In this document: positions 28,165 through 37,903 of the stretch, in pieces
How positions within the stretch are numbered: position 1 is the stretch's first letter
Layout of the letters: each line of letters opens with the position of its first letter
Translations under genes and position numbers: made by a program
Source of the DNA: Alsobacter ponti
GTDB lineage: Bacteria; Pseudomonadota; Alphaproteobacteria; Rhizobiales; Beijerinckiaceae
Assembly: GCF_024294805.1 (NCBI RefSeq)
Contig: NZ_JANCLU010000026.1
Span: 1 to 53,338 of the forward strand
Length of the DNA: 53,338 nucleotides
Direction: 5' to 3'
Notes under the pieces: generated by a model
What the model was told of the DNA's origin: nothing
The model's database searches: none
What the model saw: the letters and a program-made list of their open reading frames with translations, nothing else

Positions 28165-29709
28165 GTGACGCCGACCACCCGCCGATCCGCCCTTGCGTTC
28201 ATCGGGGCCGCCGCCGCGGCCGGCCTCGCGCCGCCGGCGCTGGCGCAGACGCAGCCCCGGCCGGCCTTCGGCTACGACGACGTGGTCGCCCGGGCGGCCG
28301 AGCGCGCGGCGACGGCCTACCAGCCGCCGTCGACCACGCTTCCGGCGGGGCTCGCCAACCTCACCTATGACGGCTATCGCGACATTCGCTTCCGCAAGAG
28401 CGAGGCGCTGCTGGGCGGCCCGTTCACGATGGAGATGTTTCACCCGGGCTTCCTCTACACGCGGCTGGTGCGCCTCAACATCGTGCGCGACGGCGTCGCC
28501 GAGCCGGTGCCCTATGAGGCGTCGCTGTTCGACTACGGCCACAACACGTTCAATCCGCCGCTGCCGCGCGATCTCGGCTATGCCGGGTTCCGCCTGCACG
28601 CGCCCCTGAACCGACCCGACGTCCAGGACGAGCTGATCGTCTTCCTCGGCGCGAGCTATTTCCGCTTCCTCGGCCGGGGCCAGCGCTACGGATTGTCGGC
28701 GCGCGGCATCGCGGTGGGATCGGGCGAGCCGAACGAGGAGTTTCCGGAGTTTCGCGAGTTCTGGGTGCAAGAACCGGCGGCCGGCGACCAGTCGGCGATG
28801 ATCTGGGCGCTACTGGACGGTCCGTCGCTGGCCGGGGCGTATCAGTTCATCGTGACGCCGGGCGAGTTCACCACGGTGGAGGTGACCGCGACACTCTATG
28901 CGCGCCGCGAGGTGCCCAGGCTGGGAATCGCGCCGCTGACGTCGATGTTCTACGTCAGCGAGAACGACCGCCGCTTCAAGGACGACTTCCGGCCCGAGGT
29001 GCACGACTCCGACGGCCTGCTCGTCCACACTGGCGGAGGGGAATGGCTCTGGCGGCCGCTGCGCAACCCGGCGACGCCACGCATTTCCAGCTTCGCCGAC
29101 GTCAATCCGCGCGGTTTCGGCCTGATGCAGCGCGACCGGGCGTTCGAGCATTACGAGGACCTGGAGGCGCGCTACGACCTGCGCCCCAGCTACTTCGTGG
29201 AGACGATCGGAGACTGGGGCGAGGGGCGAGTGGAGCTGGTCGAGCTGCCCGCGCCCGACGAGACCTACGACAACATCGGCGCCTTCTGGGTGCGCAACGA
29301 GCCCGTGCGGCCGGGCCAGCCGCTGAAGGTCGCCTATCGCATCTCGGCGCGGAACGACGGTTCGGAACTGCACGGCGGCGGACAGGTGTTCCACACCTTC
29401 CAGACCGCGCCGCGCGCTCACGGCGTGCGCGACGCGCCAGTGCGGCCCGACGCGCGCCGCTTCATCGTGGACTTCACCGGCGGCGAGCTTCCCTACTACC
29501 TGCCGGCCGCCAAGGAGGTGCAACTCGCGCCGAGCGTCACCGGCGGGCGGATCATTGGGACGTTCCTGGTGCCGCACGAGCAGGCCAAGGGGTTCCGCGC
29601 CGGAATCGACGTGGCGGTGGAGCCGGGGAAGACGGCCGACATCCGCGCCTTCCTGCGCGCCGGAGACCGCGCGCTGACGGAAACCTGGACGTTCCCCTGG
29701 GCGCCTTGA
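28165..29709 (+). CDS. Periplasmic glucan biosynthesis protein (OpgG/OpgD, MdoG family)
   Basis: 514 residues from the GTG at 28165 with AAGGAG at 28153-28158. Twin-arginine signal TTRRSALAFIGAAAAAGLAPPALAQ, so Tat export, as in OpgD. The beta-sandwich MdoG domain follows with FGYDDVVARAAERAA, YRDIRFRKSEALLG, SLFDYGHNTF, LGASYFRFLGRGQRYGLSARGIA (catalytic-region block) and FVVDFTGG-like C-terminal Ig-like region. Shapes osmoregulated periplasmic glucans. No opgH glucosyltransferase is in the window. Confidence 0.92.
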   Translation: MTPTTRRSALAFIGAAAAAGLAPPALAQTQPRPAFGYDDVVARAAERAATAYQPPSTTLPAGLANLTYDGYRDIRFRKSEALLGGPFTMEMFHPGFLYTRLVRLNIVRDGVAEPVPYEASLFDYGHNTFNPPLPRDLGYAGFRLHAPLNRPDVQDELIVFLGASYFRFLGRGQRYGLSARGIAVGSGEPNEEFPEFREFWVQEPAAGDQSAMIWALLDGPSLAGAYQFIVTPGEFTTVEVTATLYARREVPRLGIAPLTSMFYVSENDRRFKDDFRPEVHDSDGLLVHTGGGEWLWRPLRNPATPRISSFADVNPRGFGLMQRDRAFEHYEDLEARYDLRPSYFVETIGDWGEGRVELVELPAPDETYDNIGAFWVRNEPVRPGQPLKVAYRISARNDGSELHGGGQVFHTFQTAPRAHGVRDAPVRPDARRFIVDFTGGELPYYLPAAKEVQLAPSVTGGRIIGTFLVPHEQAKGFRAGIDVAVEPGKTADIRAFLRAGDRALTETWTFPWAP

Positions 29710-29712
29710 CGC

Positions 29713-31230
29713 TCAGCCCGCCGCGAAAAGGTCGCGCTCCGGCGCGGCCGGCGTCGCCGGGGCGGTGACGCGCCCGTCCTGGGGCGCGGTTTCCCAGCCG
29801 AGGTCGGGGAGCGCGGCGATGCGGTTGCCGCGGAAGTCCGTGCGCAGGATCACGAACCCCTTTTCCTCCATGTAGGCCATGATGCGTCGCGCCCGCGCCG
29901 GCGAGCGGCTGCCGATGGTGCGCGCCACCTCGGCGTCGCCAGGGCAGGGGGCGTTTTCCAGCGCCGCCCGCGCCACCAGCAGGAAGACGCTCTGGAGATC
30001 CTCCGGCAGGCCGGCGGAGAACTCGACCGCGCGCCGCCACTCCTCGCCCTTCTCCGCCTCGAACGAGGCATCGGCCTTGGCGACCGCGAGGCGGCGGCGG
30101 AAGGCGGGCAGGTCGGGCGCATCGCCGCCGAGCCGCTGGATGCGGCAGCGGACGAGGAAATCCTGGTAGAGGATCGCGACGGGGTGAAATGCGGCGTCCT
30201 CGTCGGCGAGGATGTCGCGCAGGATCGCGGCCATCGCCGCCTCGCGCTCCTCTTTCGGCATCTCCGGCGTCGTCTCGGCCGGCGCTGCGGGCTGCCGGGG
30301 CTGGGCGAGCTGCGCCAGGATGTCGGCCGTCGCCGGCGGCCGGGGAGGACGAGGGCGGGGCGCGGGAGGTTCGTCCTGCGGGGCGGGTTGGAAAATCAGG
30401 TCCTGGACGTTCTCAAGCGTCTGCGGCGCCATCGGCACGAGCTTCGGCGAGCCGGAGCGCTCGGCGGTCTGCACCGCGCCGATGCGCATCGGCAGCGGCC
30501 GTCTCGACAAGGCCGGTCCCAGCGCGACGAAATGGCCGCGCTCCAGGTCGCGGAACATCTCCGACTGGCGCCGGTCCATGCCGAGCAGGTCGGCGGCGCG
30601 CGCCATGTCGATGTCGAGGAAGGTCCGGCCCATCAGGAAGTTGGAGGCCTCAGCCGCGACGTTCTTCGCGAGCTTGGCGAGTCGCTGCGTGGCGACGACG
30701 CCGGCCAGCCCGCGCTTGCGCCCGCGGCACATCAGGTTGGTCATCGCCCCGAGGGAGAGCTTGCGGGCTTCGTCCGACACGTCGCCGGCGGCGGACGGCG
30801 CGAAGACCTGCGCCTCGTCGACGACGACCAGCATCGGGTACCAGTAGTCCCGGTCGGCGTCGAAGAGCCCGCCGAGAAAGGCGGCCGCGCAGCGCATCTG
30901 CCCCTCGGCGTCGAGGCCCTCGAGGTTCAGCACGACGGAGACGCGGTGTTGCCGCACGCGCGAGGCGATGCGCTGCAGATCGGCCTCCGACCGCTGGGCG
31001 TCGACCACGAGGTGACCGAACCGGTCGGCCAGCGTGACGAAATCCCCCTCGGGATCGACGATGGCCTGCTGCACGTAGGGCGCGCTCTGCTCGAGCATGC
31101 GCCGCAGCAGGTGCGACTTGCCGGAACCGGAATTGCCCTGGACGAGCAGGCGGGTGGCCAGCAGCTCCTCGAGGTCCATGAGAGCCGGCGCGCCCCCTGC
31201 CGCGAGGCCCATGTCGATCGTGATTTTCAT
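29713..31230 (-). CDS. HerA-like ATP-binding protein (DUF87) with C-terminal winged helix
   Basis: 505 residues from the ATG at 31230; an upstream extension to 31404 is not conserved in character. Walker A GNSGSGKS at 32-39, Walker B in MLVVVDEAQVF (~135), and the HerA/FtsK-type arginine region TNLMCRGRKRGLAGVVATQRLAKL. A Pro-rich hinge lies near 305-345. The C-terminal third ends in a helix-turn-helix-like part (DAEVARTIGSRSPARARRIMAYMEEKGFV). No NurA nuclease, SIR2 or other partner is adjacent, so it is a lone hexameric-type DNA or protein motor of unknown role. Three bases from the convergent opg gene. Confidence 0.82.
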   Translation of the reverse strand: MKITIDMGLAAGGAPALMDLEELLATRLLVQGNSGSGKSHLLRRMLEQSAPYVQQAIVDPEGDFVTLADRFGHLVVDAQRSEADLQRIASRVRQHRVSVVLNLEGLDAEGQMRCAAAFLGGLFDADRDYWYPMLVVVDEAQVFAPSAAGDVSDEARKLSLGAMTNLMCRGRKRGLAGVVATQRLAKLAKNVAAEASNFLMGRTFLDIDMARAADLLGMDRRQSEMFRDLERGHFVALGPALSRRPLPMRIGAVQTAERSGSPKLVPMAPQTLENVQDLIFQPAPQDEPPAPRPRPPRPPATADILAQLAQPRQPAAPAETTPEMPKEEREAAMAAILRDILADEDAAFHPVAILYQDFLVRCRIQRLGGDAPDLPAFRRRLAVAKADASFEAEKGEEWRRAVEFSAGLPEDLQSVFLLVARAALENAPCPGDAEVARTIGSRSPARARRIMAYMEEKGFVILRTDFRGNRIAALPDLGWETAPQDGRVTAPATPAAPERDLFAAG

Positions 31231-31578
31231 GCGACTCGCATCGAAACGCAGCGGAGGGCTTGGGTAGCACAACCCCTCGGCGATGGCCGCATGCAGCCGC
31301 CAGCCTTCCACAGCCAATCGGCGCCGGCGGCATGCCAGCACGGATCTGCTTCGCCGCGTGTCGGTTCGATGACGTACAGTTTCCGCGACGCGGTCGATCA
31401 ACAAAGAACAATATCGACAGCCTCGAACTGTATATTACCACGGCCAAGCACTGGCTTGTTAGCAAGAGAAATCAGATTCTTGTCGGAACGAGAAAGGTAT
31501 GTACAACTAGACGATTTGCAAAAGGAACAATATTGCAATAACAGCCACATTGAAATTCACGAATGGAGACGTTTGTTC
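31231..31578. other. 348-bp divergent intergenic region, AT-rich right half
   Basis: From about 31395 to 31570 the DNA is much more AT-rich than the surroundings. A 9-bp direct repeat GAACAATAT occurs at 31406-31414 and 31525-31533. It probably carries the promoter of the small M15 peptidase gene. No open frame with native codon use. Confidence 0.45.
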
Positions 31579-32016
31579 ATGCGATACTTGGCCGTGGCTG
31601 TTGCGATGCTGTCCGTGTCGACGCCGTTCGCCGGGTCGTCGCCGGCTCTCGCCGACGGGCCCGGATGCGCGGGACAGGTTTGCTTCCAGCCGCAGGTCAA
31701 AGGCGTGTCGTGCCTGAGCGACGAGACCCGCAAGATGGTCGAGGACATCGTGGCGCGCATTGGCGCGATCGAGATCACCTCGACCTGCGGCGGGAGGCAC
31801 GCGCGCCATTCCGCTCACTATCGCGGCAAGGCCGTCGATTTCCGCCCGAAGGCCACGACGCCCCGCCAGGCGGCGGCGGCGCTGCGTGGCATGTCGCAGG
31901 TGCGCGGGGTGGGGGCCTATCGCAATGGCCTGCTGCATGCCGACACCGGGGACCGCGTGTTCGCCTGGGGCGGAGCCGGATCCGGTCGCCGGCGCGTCCG
32001 CGTCGCCGGGCAGTGA
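31579..32016 (+). CDS. Small exported M15-type zinc peptidase (DUF882/Peptidase_M15_3-like)
   Basis: 145 residues from the ATG at 31579 (GGAGA at 31564-31568). Signal peptide ends near residue 25 (SPALADG). The D-Ala-D-Ala carboxypeptidase-type metal site is visible: STCGGRHARHSAHYRGKAVDF gives H80-x6-D87, and LLHADTG gives the second catalytic His at 120. Two cysteine pairs (C30/C35, C45/C70) may form disulfides. Only the minimal catalytic core is present and there is no wall-binding domain. Likely periplasmic peptidoglycan hydrolase. Upstream DNA is AT-rich. Confidence 0.78.
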   Translation: MRYLAVAVAMLSVSTPFAGSSPALADGPGCAGQVCFQPQVKGVSCLSDETRKMVEDIVARIGAIEITSTCGGRHARHSAHYRGKAVDFRPKATTPRQAAAALRGMSQVRGVGAYRNGLLHADTGDRVFAWGGAGSGRRRVRVAGQ

Positions 32017-32031
32017 CGGCGGCCGGCGGGG

Positions 32032-32817
32032 TCAGGCGACTCCGATGCCGGCCATGAGGCCACCGTCGACCAGGAAGTCGGCCCCTGTGCTGAACGCCGC
32101 CCTGTCGGACACGAGGAACGCGACCATCTCGGCCACCTCCTCGGGCTCGCCGATCCGGCCCAGGGGATGCGCCGCCCCGAACCGCGCGAAGGCCGCGGAG
32201 ACATCGGCGTCGGGGCCGTCGAAGGTGCGGGCGGCCAGCGCCAGCATCGGCGTGCGCACGGAGCCCGGCGAGATCGAGTTGACGCGGATGTTGTCGGCGG
32301 CGAAGTCGAGGGCCATGGCGCGGGTCAGCGTGTGGATCGCCCCCTTGGACGTCGCGTAGGCGGCGACCCGCTTCTGGCAGGCGTGGCCCTGCACGCTGGC
32401 GATGTTGACGATCGCCCCGCCGCCGCGCGCTCGCATATGCGGTACGCCGAAATGCGCGGTGTGATAGATGCCGCCGACATTCACGGCCATGCAGCGGACC
32501 CAGGTGTCCGGGTCGGTCTCCACCGCGTCGCCATAGGGATGGATGGCGGCGGCGTTGACGATGATGTCGAGACCGCCGTGACGGCGGACCGCCTCAGCCA
32601 CCGCCGCTTCAACAGCGGCGGGCTGGCTGACATCCGCCCGCAGCGCGACGACCGCGCAACCCTCCCGCCCGGCCTGCTCGGCGAGGGCGCGGTTGGCGTC
32701 GTCGTCGATGCCGAGGGCGACGACCGACGCGCCGGCGCGGGCGAGACGCAGCGCCGCCGCTCGGCCAATCCCCGTCGTGCCCGTGACGAAAGCGCTCTTG
32801 CCGGTGAACTCGGTCAT
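32032..32817 (-). CDS. Short-chain dehydrogenase/reductase (FabG-like)
   Basis: 261 residues from the ATG at 32817. Classical SDR: NAAA strand (NAAAIHPYGD), catalytic Ser in NIASVQGH, YxxxK as YATSK, and PGSVRTPM. The dinucleotide loop reads TGTTGIG, one residue shorter than the usual TGxxxGxG. A C-terminal STGADFLVDGG closes the fold. The start overlaps the stop of the LysR gene (ATGA), so it is translationally coupled to the regulator. Substrate unknown; context suggests a catabolic alcohol or hydroxyacid. Confidence 0.9.
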   Translation of the reverse strand: MTEFTGKSAFVTGTTGIGRAAALRLARAGASVVALGIDDDANRALAEQAGREGCAVVALRADVSQPAAVEAAVAEAVRRHGGLDIIVNAAAIHPYGDAVETDPDTWVRCMAVNVGGIYHTAHFGVPHMRARGGGAIVNIASVQGHACQKRVAAYATSKGAIHTLTRAMALDFAADNIRVNSISPGSVRTPMLALAARTFDGPDADVSAAFARFGAAHPLGRIGEPEEVAEMVAFLVSDRAAFSTGADFLVDGGLMAGIGVA

Positions 32818-33815
32818 CTCTTCCCGACCCTGACTTTCCGCCGCGGCTCTGTCTCGGCCTGCGGCCTCGGCACGTATTTCGGCGTTCCGCGCCATTTGTG
32901 CTGGTCCACCAGCGTCTGGATCTCGTCGCGGATGATCTCCATCAACGCCTGAACGGGCCCACGCATGCGCTGCTCGTGATTGTGGGCCATGCACAAGGTC
33001 CAGGTCACTTCCGGCGTCAAAGGCTCCGCCGTCATCACGCCCGCCTCGACCTCCATGTAGACGGACCCGTAAGTCAAAACCGTGTAGCCGAGGCCTTCGC
33101 GCACCATCGACTTGATCAGCAGCAGCCCGTCGACCTGATGCTTGATGTTCAGCCCGCCGCCCCGCTCCTGCACGCTGCTCTCCAGCACCACACGCGAGTT
33201 GTGGACGCGGGACGGCATGATCAGGGGAAGGCCGTCGATGTTGCCGGCCATGGCCTTCGTGACCGGCGGGACGGCGGGGAAGCCGGGCCCCGGCCCGATC
33301 AGATACATATGGTCGACCAGCAGTTCCTGGATGTCGAGGTTGCGGTGCGGCGCGGGGTTATGGAGCAGGCACAGGTCGAGTTCCTGGTTCAGGAGCTTCT
33401 CGTAGAGATCGCCGCTGAAGGCGGAGACGATGTTGATGCGCAGCCCCGGGTGGAGCTGGAGGCTGCGGCGAACGACGGTGGGGATCAGCACTTCGCCCGC
33501 CGAAGGCGGCACGCCGATGGTGATCGATCCCGTGACTTCTCCAGCGTGGGCGCGCACGTCGTCGGCGGCCTGCGTCACCTGCCGCAACAACGCCTGGGCG
33601 TGGTCGCGCAGCAGCATGCCGGCGTGCGTGAGGTGAAGCCCGCGCCCGGCGCGGACGAACAGCTCGACCCCCAGCTCCTCCTCGAGCTTGCGCACCTGCC
33701 GGCTGAGCGCCGGCTGGGCGATGCGAAGGTGCACCGAGGCTTTCGAGAAACTCTTCAGCTCCGCGACCTGGACGAAATAGCGCAGTTCCCGCAGCTCCAA
33801 GCCGGCCTCTCCCAT
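32814..33815 (-). CDS. LysR-type transcriptional regulator
   Basis: 333 residues from the ATG at 33815. N-terminal winged HTH (~5-65): LRELRYFVQVAELKSFSKASVHLRIAQPALSRQVRKLEEELG. The effector domain follows (~95-300) with GSITIGVPPSAGEVLIP. A basic tail (RGTPKYVPRP...RRKVRVGKR) of ~40 residues is unusually long. It is the first gene of a LysR-SDR unit and diverges from the branched-chain-type ABC operon starting at 34231, so it probably regulates one or both in response to the transported compound. Confidence 0.9.
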   Translation of the reverse strand: MGEAGLELRELRYFVQVAELKSFSKASVHLRIAQPALSRQVRKLEEELGVELFVRAGRGLHLTHAGMLLRDHAQALLRQVTQAADDVRAHAGEVTGSITIGVPPSAGEVLIPTVVRRSLQLHPGLRINIVSAFSGDLYEKLLNQELDLCLLHNPAPHRNLDIQELLVDHMYLIGPGPGFPAVPPVTKAMAGNIDGLPLIMPSRVHNSRVVLESSVQERGGGLNIKHQVDGLLLIKSMVREGLGYTVLTYGSVYMEVEAGVMTAEPLTPEVTWTLCMAHNHEQRMRGPVQALMEIIRDEIQTLVDQHKWRGTPKYVPRPQAETEPRRKVRVGKR

Positions 33816-34230
33816 GCCGCGCTGGCATCTCAGCGATGCCGAGCATGTCGCGTCGACATGGTGTCGCGCGTCTGGCGGTTTTGCAAACGAATGTTCGGGG
33901 CGGACGCCTTCGGCGGGCCGCGACGCGGCGAGACGCCGCATTCAGCCCGACTCGGGGCTGGGCGGTTGCTCCGCCGACCGACGGCGCGAGCTTGGCCGCT
34001 CAAGACCCCGCCCGGGAGCCTGTGGCCTGCTTCGCACGTGCGAAAACTCGCCCCGAACCGTGCTACTTTAGTCCAAAGGCGCGAGGATCCGCCCTAGAAA
34101 CACGCCGAACCGGCTCAACTCGGCCGTTGCCGTCGTCTTTCGCCTGCCTATGTTGATCACCAAGCGCCGCCCGTCGTGCCGCACTGCGAACGACACGCGC
34201 CGGCGCAGGATCGCCACTGGAGGAAACGAC
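33816..34230. promoter_or_regulatory. Divergent control region between lysR and the ABC operon
   Basis: 415 bases without a credible gene. Contains the perfect 14-bp palindrome described at 34031-34044 and, further right, a strong GGAGGA ribosome site (34219-34224) for the binding-protein gene. No clear sigma-70 hexamers. Confidence 0.5.
34031..34044. promoter_or_regulatory. Perfect palindrome TTCGCACGTGCGAA, candidate operator
   Basis: A 14-bp perfect dyad in the divergent lysR/ABC region, 187 bases upstream of the binding-protein ATG and 216 upstream of the lysR ATG. It does not have the T-N11-A form classic for LysR boxes, so it could belong to another factor. The perfect symmetry is notable. 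Confidence 0.4.
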
Positions 34231-35466
34231 ATGAGGAAAGACACCCGGAATCCGGCCGTCTCGGCCCGACTGACCGCCTGGCTGGCGCGCACGACCGCCG
34301 TCGCCGCGCTCGCCCTGGGCGCCTCGCAGGCGCTGGCCGCGGACGGCGTCAAGATCGGCGTGCTGAACGACCAGTCGGGTGTCTACGCCGACTACGGCGG
34401 CAAGTGGTCCGTCGAGGCCGCTCGCATGGCGGTCGAGGACTTCGGGGGCAGCGTGCTCGGCCAGAAGATCGAGATCGTCTCGGCCGACCACCAGAACAAG
34501 CCCGATATCGGGTCCAACATCGCGCGGCAGTGGTACGACGTCGACGGCGTCGACATGATCACCGAGCTGACCACCTCGTCGGTGGCGCTGGCGGTCCACG
34601 AGCTGTCCAAGGAGAAGAAGAAGATCGACATCGTGGTCGGCGCGGCGACCTCCCGCCTGACCGGCGACGCGTGCCAGCCTTACGGCTTCCACTGGGCGTT
34701 CGACACCCGCGCGCTCGCGGTGGGCACCGGCGGCGCGCTGACGAAGGCCGGCGGCAACACTTGGTTCTTCCTCACCGCCGACTACGCCTTCGGCTACCAG
34801 CTCGAGGAGGACACCACCAAGCTGGTGAAGGAGGAGGGCGGCAAGGTGCTCGGCTCCGTCCGCCACCCGCTCAACAACAACGACTTTTCATCCTTCCTGC
34901 TCCAGGCGCAGGCCTCGCAGGCCAAGGTGGTCGGCCTCGCCAATGCCGGCCTCGACACCACCAACTCCGTCAAGCAGGCCTCCGAGTTCGGCATCACCGC
35001 CGGCGGCCAGAAGCTGGCGGGCCTGCTGATGACGCTGGCCGAAGTGCATGGCCTCGGCCTGAAGGCGTCGCAGGGCCTCGTGCTGACCGAAGGCTACTAC
35101 TGGGACCTCGACGACAAGTCGCGCGAGTTCGGCGAGCGCTTCTTCAAGCGCACGCAGCGTATGCCGAGCATGATCCACGCCGGCACCTATTCGGCCGTTC
35201 TCTCCTACCTCAAGGCGGTCAAGGCGGCGGGCAGCAAGGACACCGAGAAGGTCGCCGCCAAGCTGAAGGAGCTGCCGGTCGACGACGTGTTCGGCCGCGG
35301 CGGCAAGGTGCTCGCCAACGGCCGCATGGTGCACGACATGTACCTGTTCGAGGTGAAGAAGCCCGAGGACAGCAAGAAGCCCTGGGACTACTACAAGCTC
35401 CTGGCCACGATCCCGGGCGACAAGGCCTTCTTCTCGCTCGCCGAGAGCGGCTGCCCGATCAAGTGA
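34231..35466 (+). CDS. Branched-chain-type ABC transporter substrate-binding protein (LivK-like)
   Basis: 411 residues; ATG with GGAGGA upstream. Signal peptide with a long basic n-region, cleavage after ASQALA. Peripla_BP_6 fold: VKIGVLNDQSGVYADYGGKWSVEAARMAVEDFGG, then GQKIEIVSADHQNKPDIG, DMITELTTSSVALAV and FFLTADYAFGYQLEEDTTKLV. Family members bind amino acids, amides or aromatic acids; the ligand here is not known. First gene of a five-gene transporter operon; a hairpin separates it from the ATPase gene. Confidence 0.92.
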   Translation: MRKDTRNPAVSARLTAWLARTTAVAALALGASQALAADGVKIGVLNDQSGVYADYGGKWSVEAARMAVEDFGGSVLGQKIEIVSADHQNKPDIGSNIARQWYDVDGVDMITELTTSSVALAVHELSKEKKKIDIVVGAATSRLTGDACQPYGFHWAFDTRALAVGTGGALTKAGGNTWFFLTADYAFGYQLEEDTTKLVKEEGGKVLGSVRHPLNNNDFSSFLLQAQASQAKVVGLANAGLDTTNSVKQASEFGITAGGQKLAGLLMTLAEVHGLGLKASQGLVLTEGYYWDLDDKSREFGERFFKRTQRMPSMIHAGTYSAVLSYLKAVKAAGSKDTEKVAAKLKELPVDDVFGRGGKVLANGRMVHDMYLFEVKKPEDSKKPWDYYKLLATIPGDKAFFSLAESGCPIK

Positions 35467-35473
35467 GACAAGC

Positions 35474-35502
35474 GGCGCGGCCCGGGCCTCCCGGGTCGCG
35501 CC
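35474..35502 (+). promoter_or_regulatory. 13-bp intercistronic hairpin after the binding-protein gene
   Basis: GGCGCGGCCCGGG (35474-35486) pairs with CCCGGGTCGCGCC (35490-35502), one G-U wobble, CCT loop, no T-run. Located five bases after the stop. Such hairpins commonly stabilise the binding-protein portion of the mRNA or attenuate transcription into the transporter genes. Confidence 0.6.
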
Positions 35503-35544
35503 GGTCCCTCCGGACCCGATCGCAGGCCAGACAGGATCGCATGA

Positions 35545-36302
35545 ATGTCTCCCCCTGACGCCATTCTCGAGGCGCGCGGACTGACGAAGGAGTTTCTCGG
35601 CTTCGTCGCCGTGAACAACGTCAATCTGTCGGTGCGACGAGGGTCGATCCATGCGCTGATCGGACCCAACGGGGCGGGCAAGACGACCGTCTTCAACCTT
35701 CTCACCAAGTTTCTCACGCCGACGCGCGGCGCCATCGTGTTCGATGGCGTCGACGTGACGGCCGAGCAGCCGGCCGCCGTGGCGCGGCGGGGCCTGGTGC
35801 GCTCCTTCCAGATTTCGGCGACATTCCCGCATTTGACGGTGCTCGAGAACGTGCGCGTCGCGCTGCAGCGCAAGGCCGGGCTGGCCACGCAGTTTTGGCG
35901 CTCCGACCGCATTCTCGGCCAGCTCGACGACCGCGCCAGGGAGCTGGTCGCCGCGGTCAATCTCGAACCCTATCTCCACGCCCACGCCGTGGACCTCAGC
36001 TACGGGCGCAAGCGGGCGCTCGAAATCGCGACCACGCTCGCGCTCGACCCCGTCATGCTGCTGCTCGACGAACCGATGGCCGGCATGGGCCACGAGGAGA
36101 TCGACCGCGTGGTCGACCTCATCCGCGCCGCCGCCCAGGGCCGGACCGTGCTGATGGTGGAGCATAATCTCTCGGTGGTGTCGCACCTGTGCGACACGAT
36201 CAGCGTGCTGCAGCGCGGCGAGGTGATCGCCGAGGGCTCCTACGAGCACGTCTCGGCCGACCCGCGCGTGCGCGAGGCCTACATGGGCATGGAGGAAGCC
36301 TG

Positions 36303-36303
<1 letters not shown>
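35545..36303 (+). CDS. livG: Branched-chain-type ABC transporter ATPase (LivG-like)
   Basis: 252 residues. The ATG at 35541 hits a stop at once, so 35545 is used. Walker A GPNGAGKTT (~41), Q-loop RSFQISATFPHLTVLENV, signature DLSYGRKRALEIA (a LivG-type LSYG rather than LSGG), Walker B MLLLDEPMAGM and the H-switch MVEHNLSVV. Nucleotide-binding subunit. Its TGA shares the A with the next ATG (TGATG), so coupled to livF. Confidence 0.93.
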
Positions 36304-37010
<707 letters not shown>

Positions 37011-37014
37011 TCGC

Positions 37015-37902
37015 ATGACCACCATCTTCGGCGTGCCGGCCGCCGCGCTCTACGGGCAGATCCTGATCGGCCTCATCAACGGCTCGTTCTACGCGCTGCT
37101 GTCGCTCGGTCTCGCGGTCATCTTCGGCCTCTTGAACGTCATCAACTTCGCCCACGGCGCGCTGTACATGCTGGGCGCGTTCACCGCCTGGCTGGGGCTG
37201 CAATATTTCGGCCTGAACTACTGGGCCGCGCTCGTCGTCGTGCCCATCGTCGTCGGGCTGTTCGGCATCGTCATCGAACGGCTGGCGCTGCGGCGCATCT
37301 CCGGGCTCGATCCCCTCTACGGCCTGCTGCTCACCTTCGGGCTGACGCTGGTGATCGAGGGCCTGTTCCGCTACTGGTACGGCTCGTCCGGACAGCCCTA
37401 CGCGCCGCCGCCGCAGCTCACCGGCGGCGTCAATCTGGGCTTCATGTTCCTGCCGATCTATCGCGGCTGGGTGGTGATCGCCTCGGTGATCGTCTGCTTC
37501 GCGACGTGGTACGTCATCGAGCGGACGCGGCTCGGCGCCTATCTGCGCGCCGCCACCGAGAATCCCGCGCTGGTGAAGGCGTTCGGCATCAACGTGCCGC
37601 TGCTGATCACGCTCACCTATGCCGGCGGCGTGGCGCTGGCGGGCTTCGCCGGCGTGCTGGCCGCGCCAATCTACCAGGTGAGCCCCCTGATGGGCTCCAA
37701 CCTCATCATCGTGGTGTTCGCCGTGGTGGTGGTCGGCGGCATGGGGTCCATCCTGGGCGCCATCGTCACCGGATACCTCCTCGGCGTGCTCGAGGGGCTG
37801 ACCAAGGTGTTCTATCCGCCGGCCTCCGCCATCGTGATCTTCGTGGTGATGGCGGTGGTGCTTCTGGTCCGGCCGGCGGGCCTGTTCGGGCGGGGAGACT
37901 GA
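37015..37902 (+). CDS. livH: Branched-chain-type ABC transporter permease (LivH-like)
   Basis: 295 residues, about eight hydrophobic helices. Starts with QILIGLINGSFYALLSLGLAVIFGLLNVINFAHGALYMLGAF, the LivH signature. EAA-type loop AATENPALVKAFGINV; the C-terminal GSILGAIVTGYLLGVLEGLTKVF closes the family pattern. Inner-membrane pore subunit. One base separates its stop from livM. Confidence 0.93.
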   Translation: MTTIFGVPAAALYGQILIGLINGSFYALLSLGLAVIFGLLNVINFAHGALYMLGAFTAWLGLQYFGLNYWAALVVVPIVVGLFGIVIERLALRRISGLDPLYGLLLTFGLTLVIEGLFRYWYGSSGQPYAPPPQLTGGVNLGFMFLPIYRGWVVIASVIVCFATWYVIERTRLGAYLRAATENPALVKAFGINVPLLITLTYAGGVALAGFAGVLAAPIYQVSPLMGSNLIIVVFAVVVVGGMGSILGAIVTGYLLGVLEGLTKVFYPPASAIVIFVVMAVVLLVRPAGLFGRGD

Positions 37903-37903
37903 G

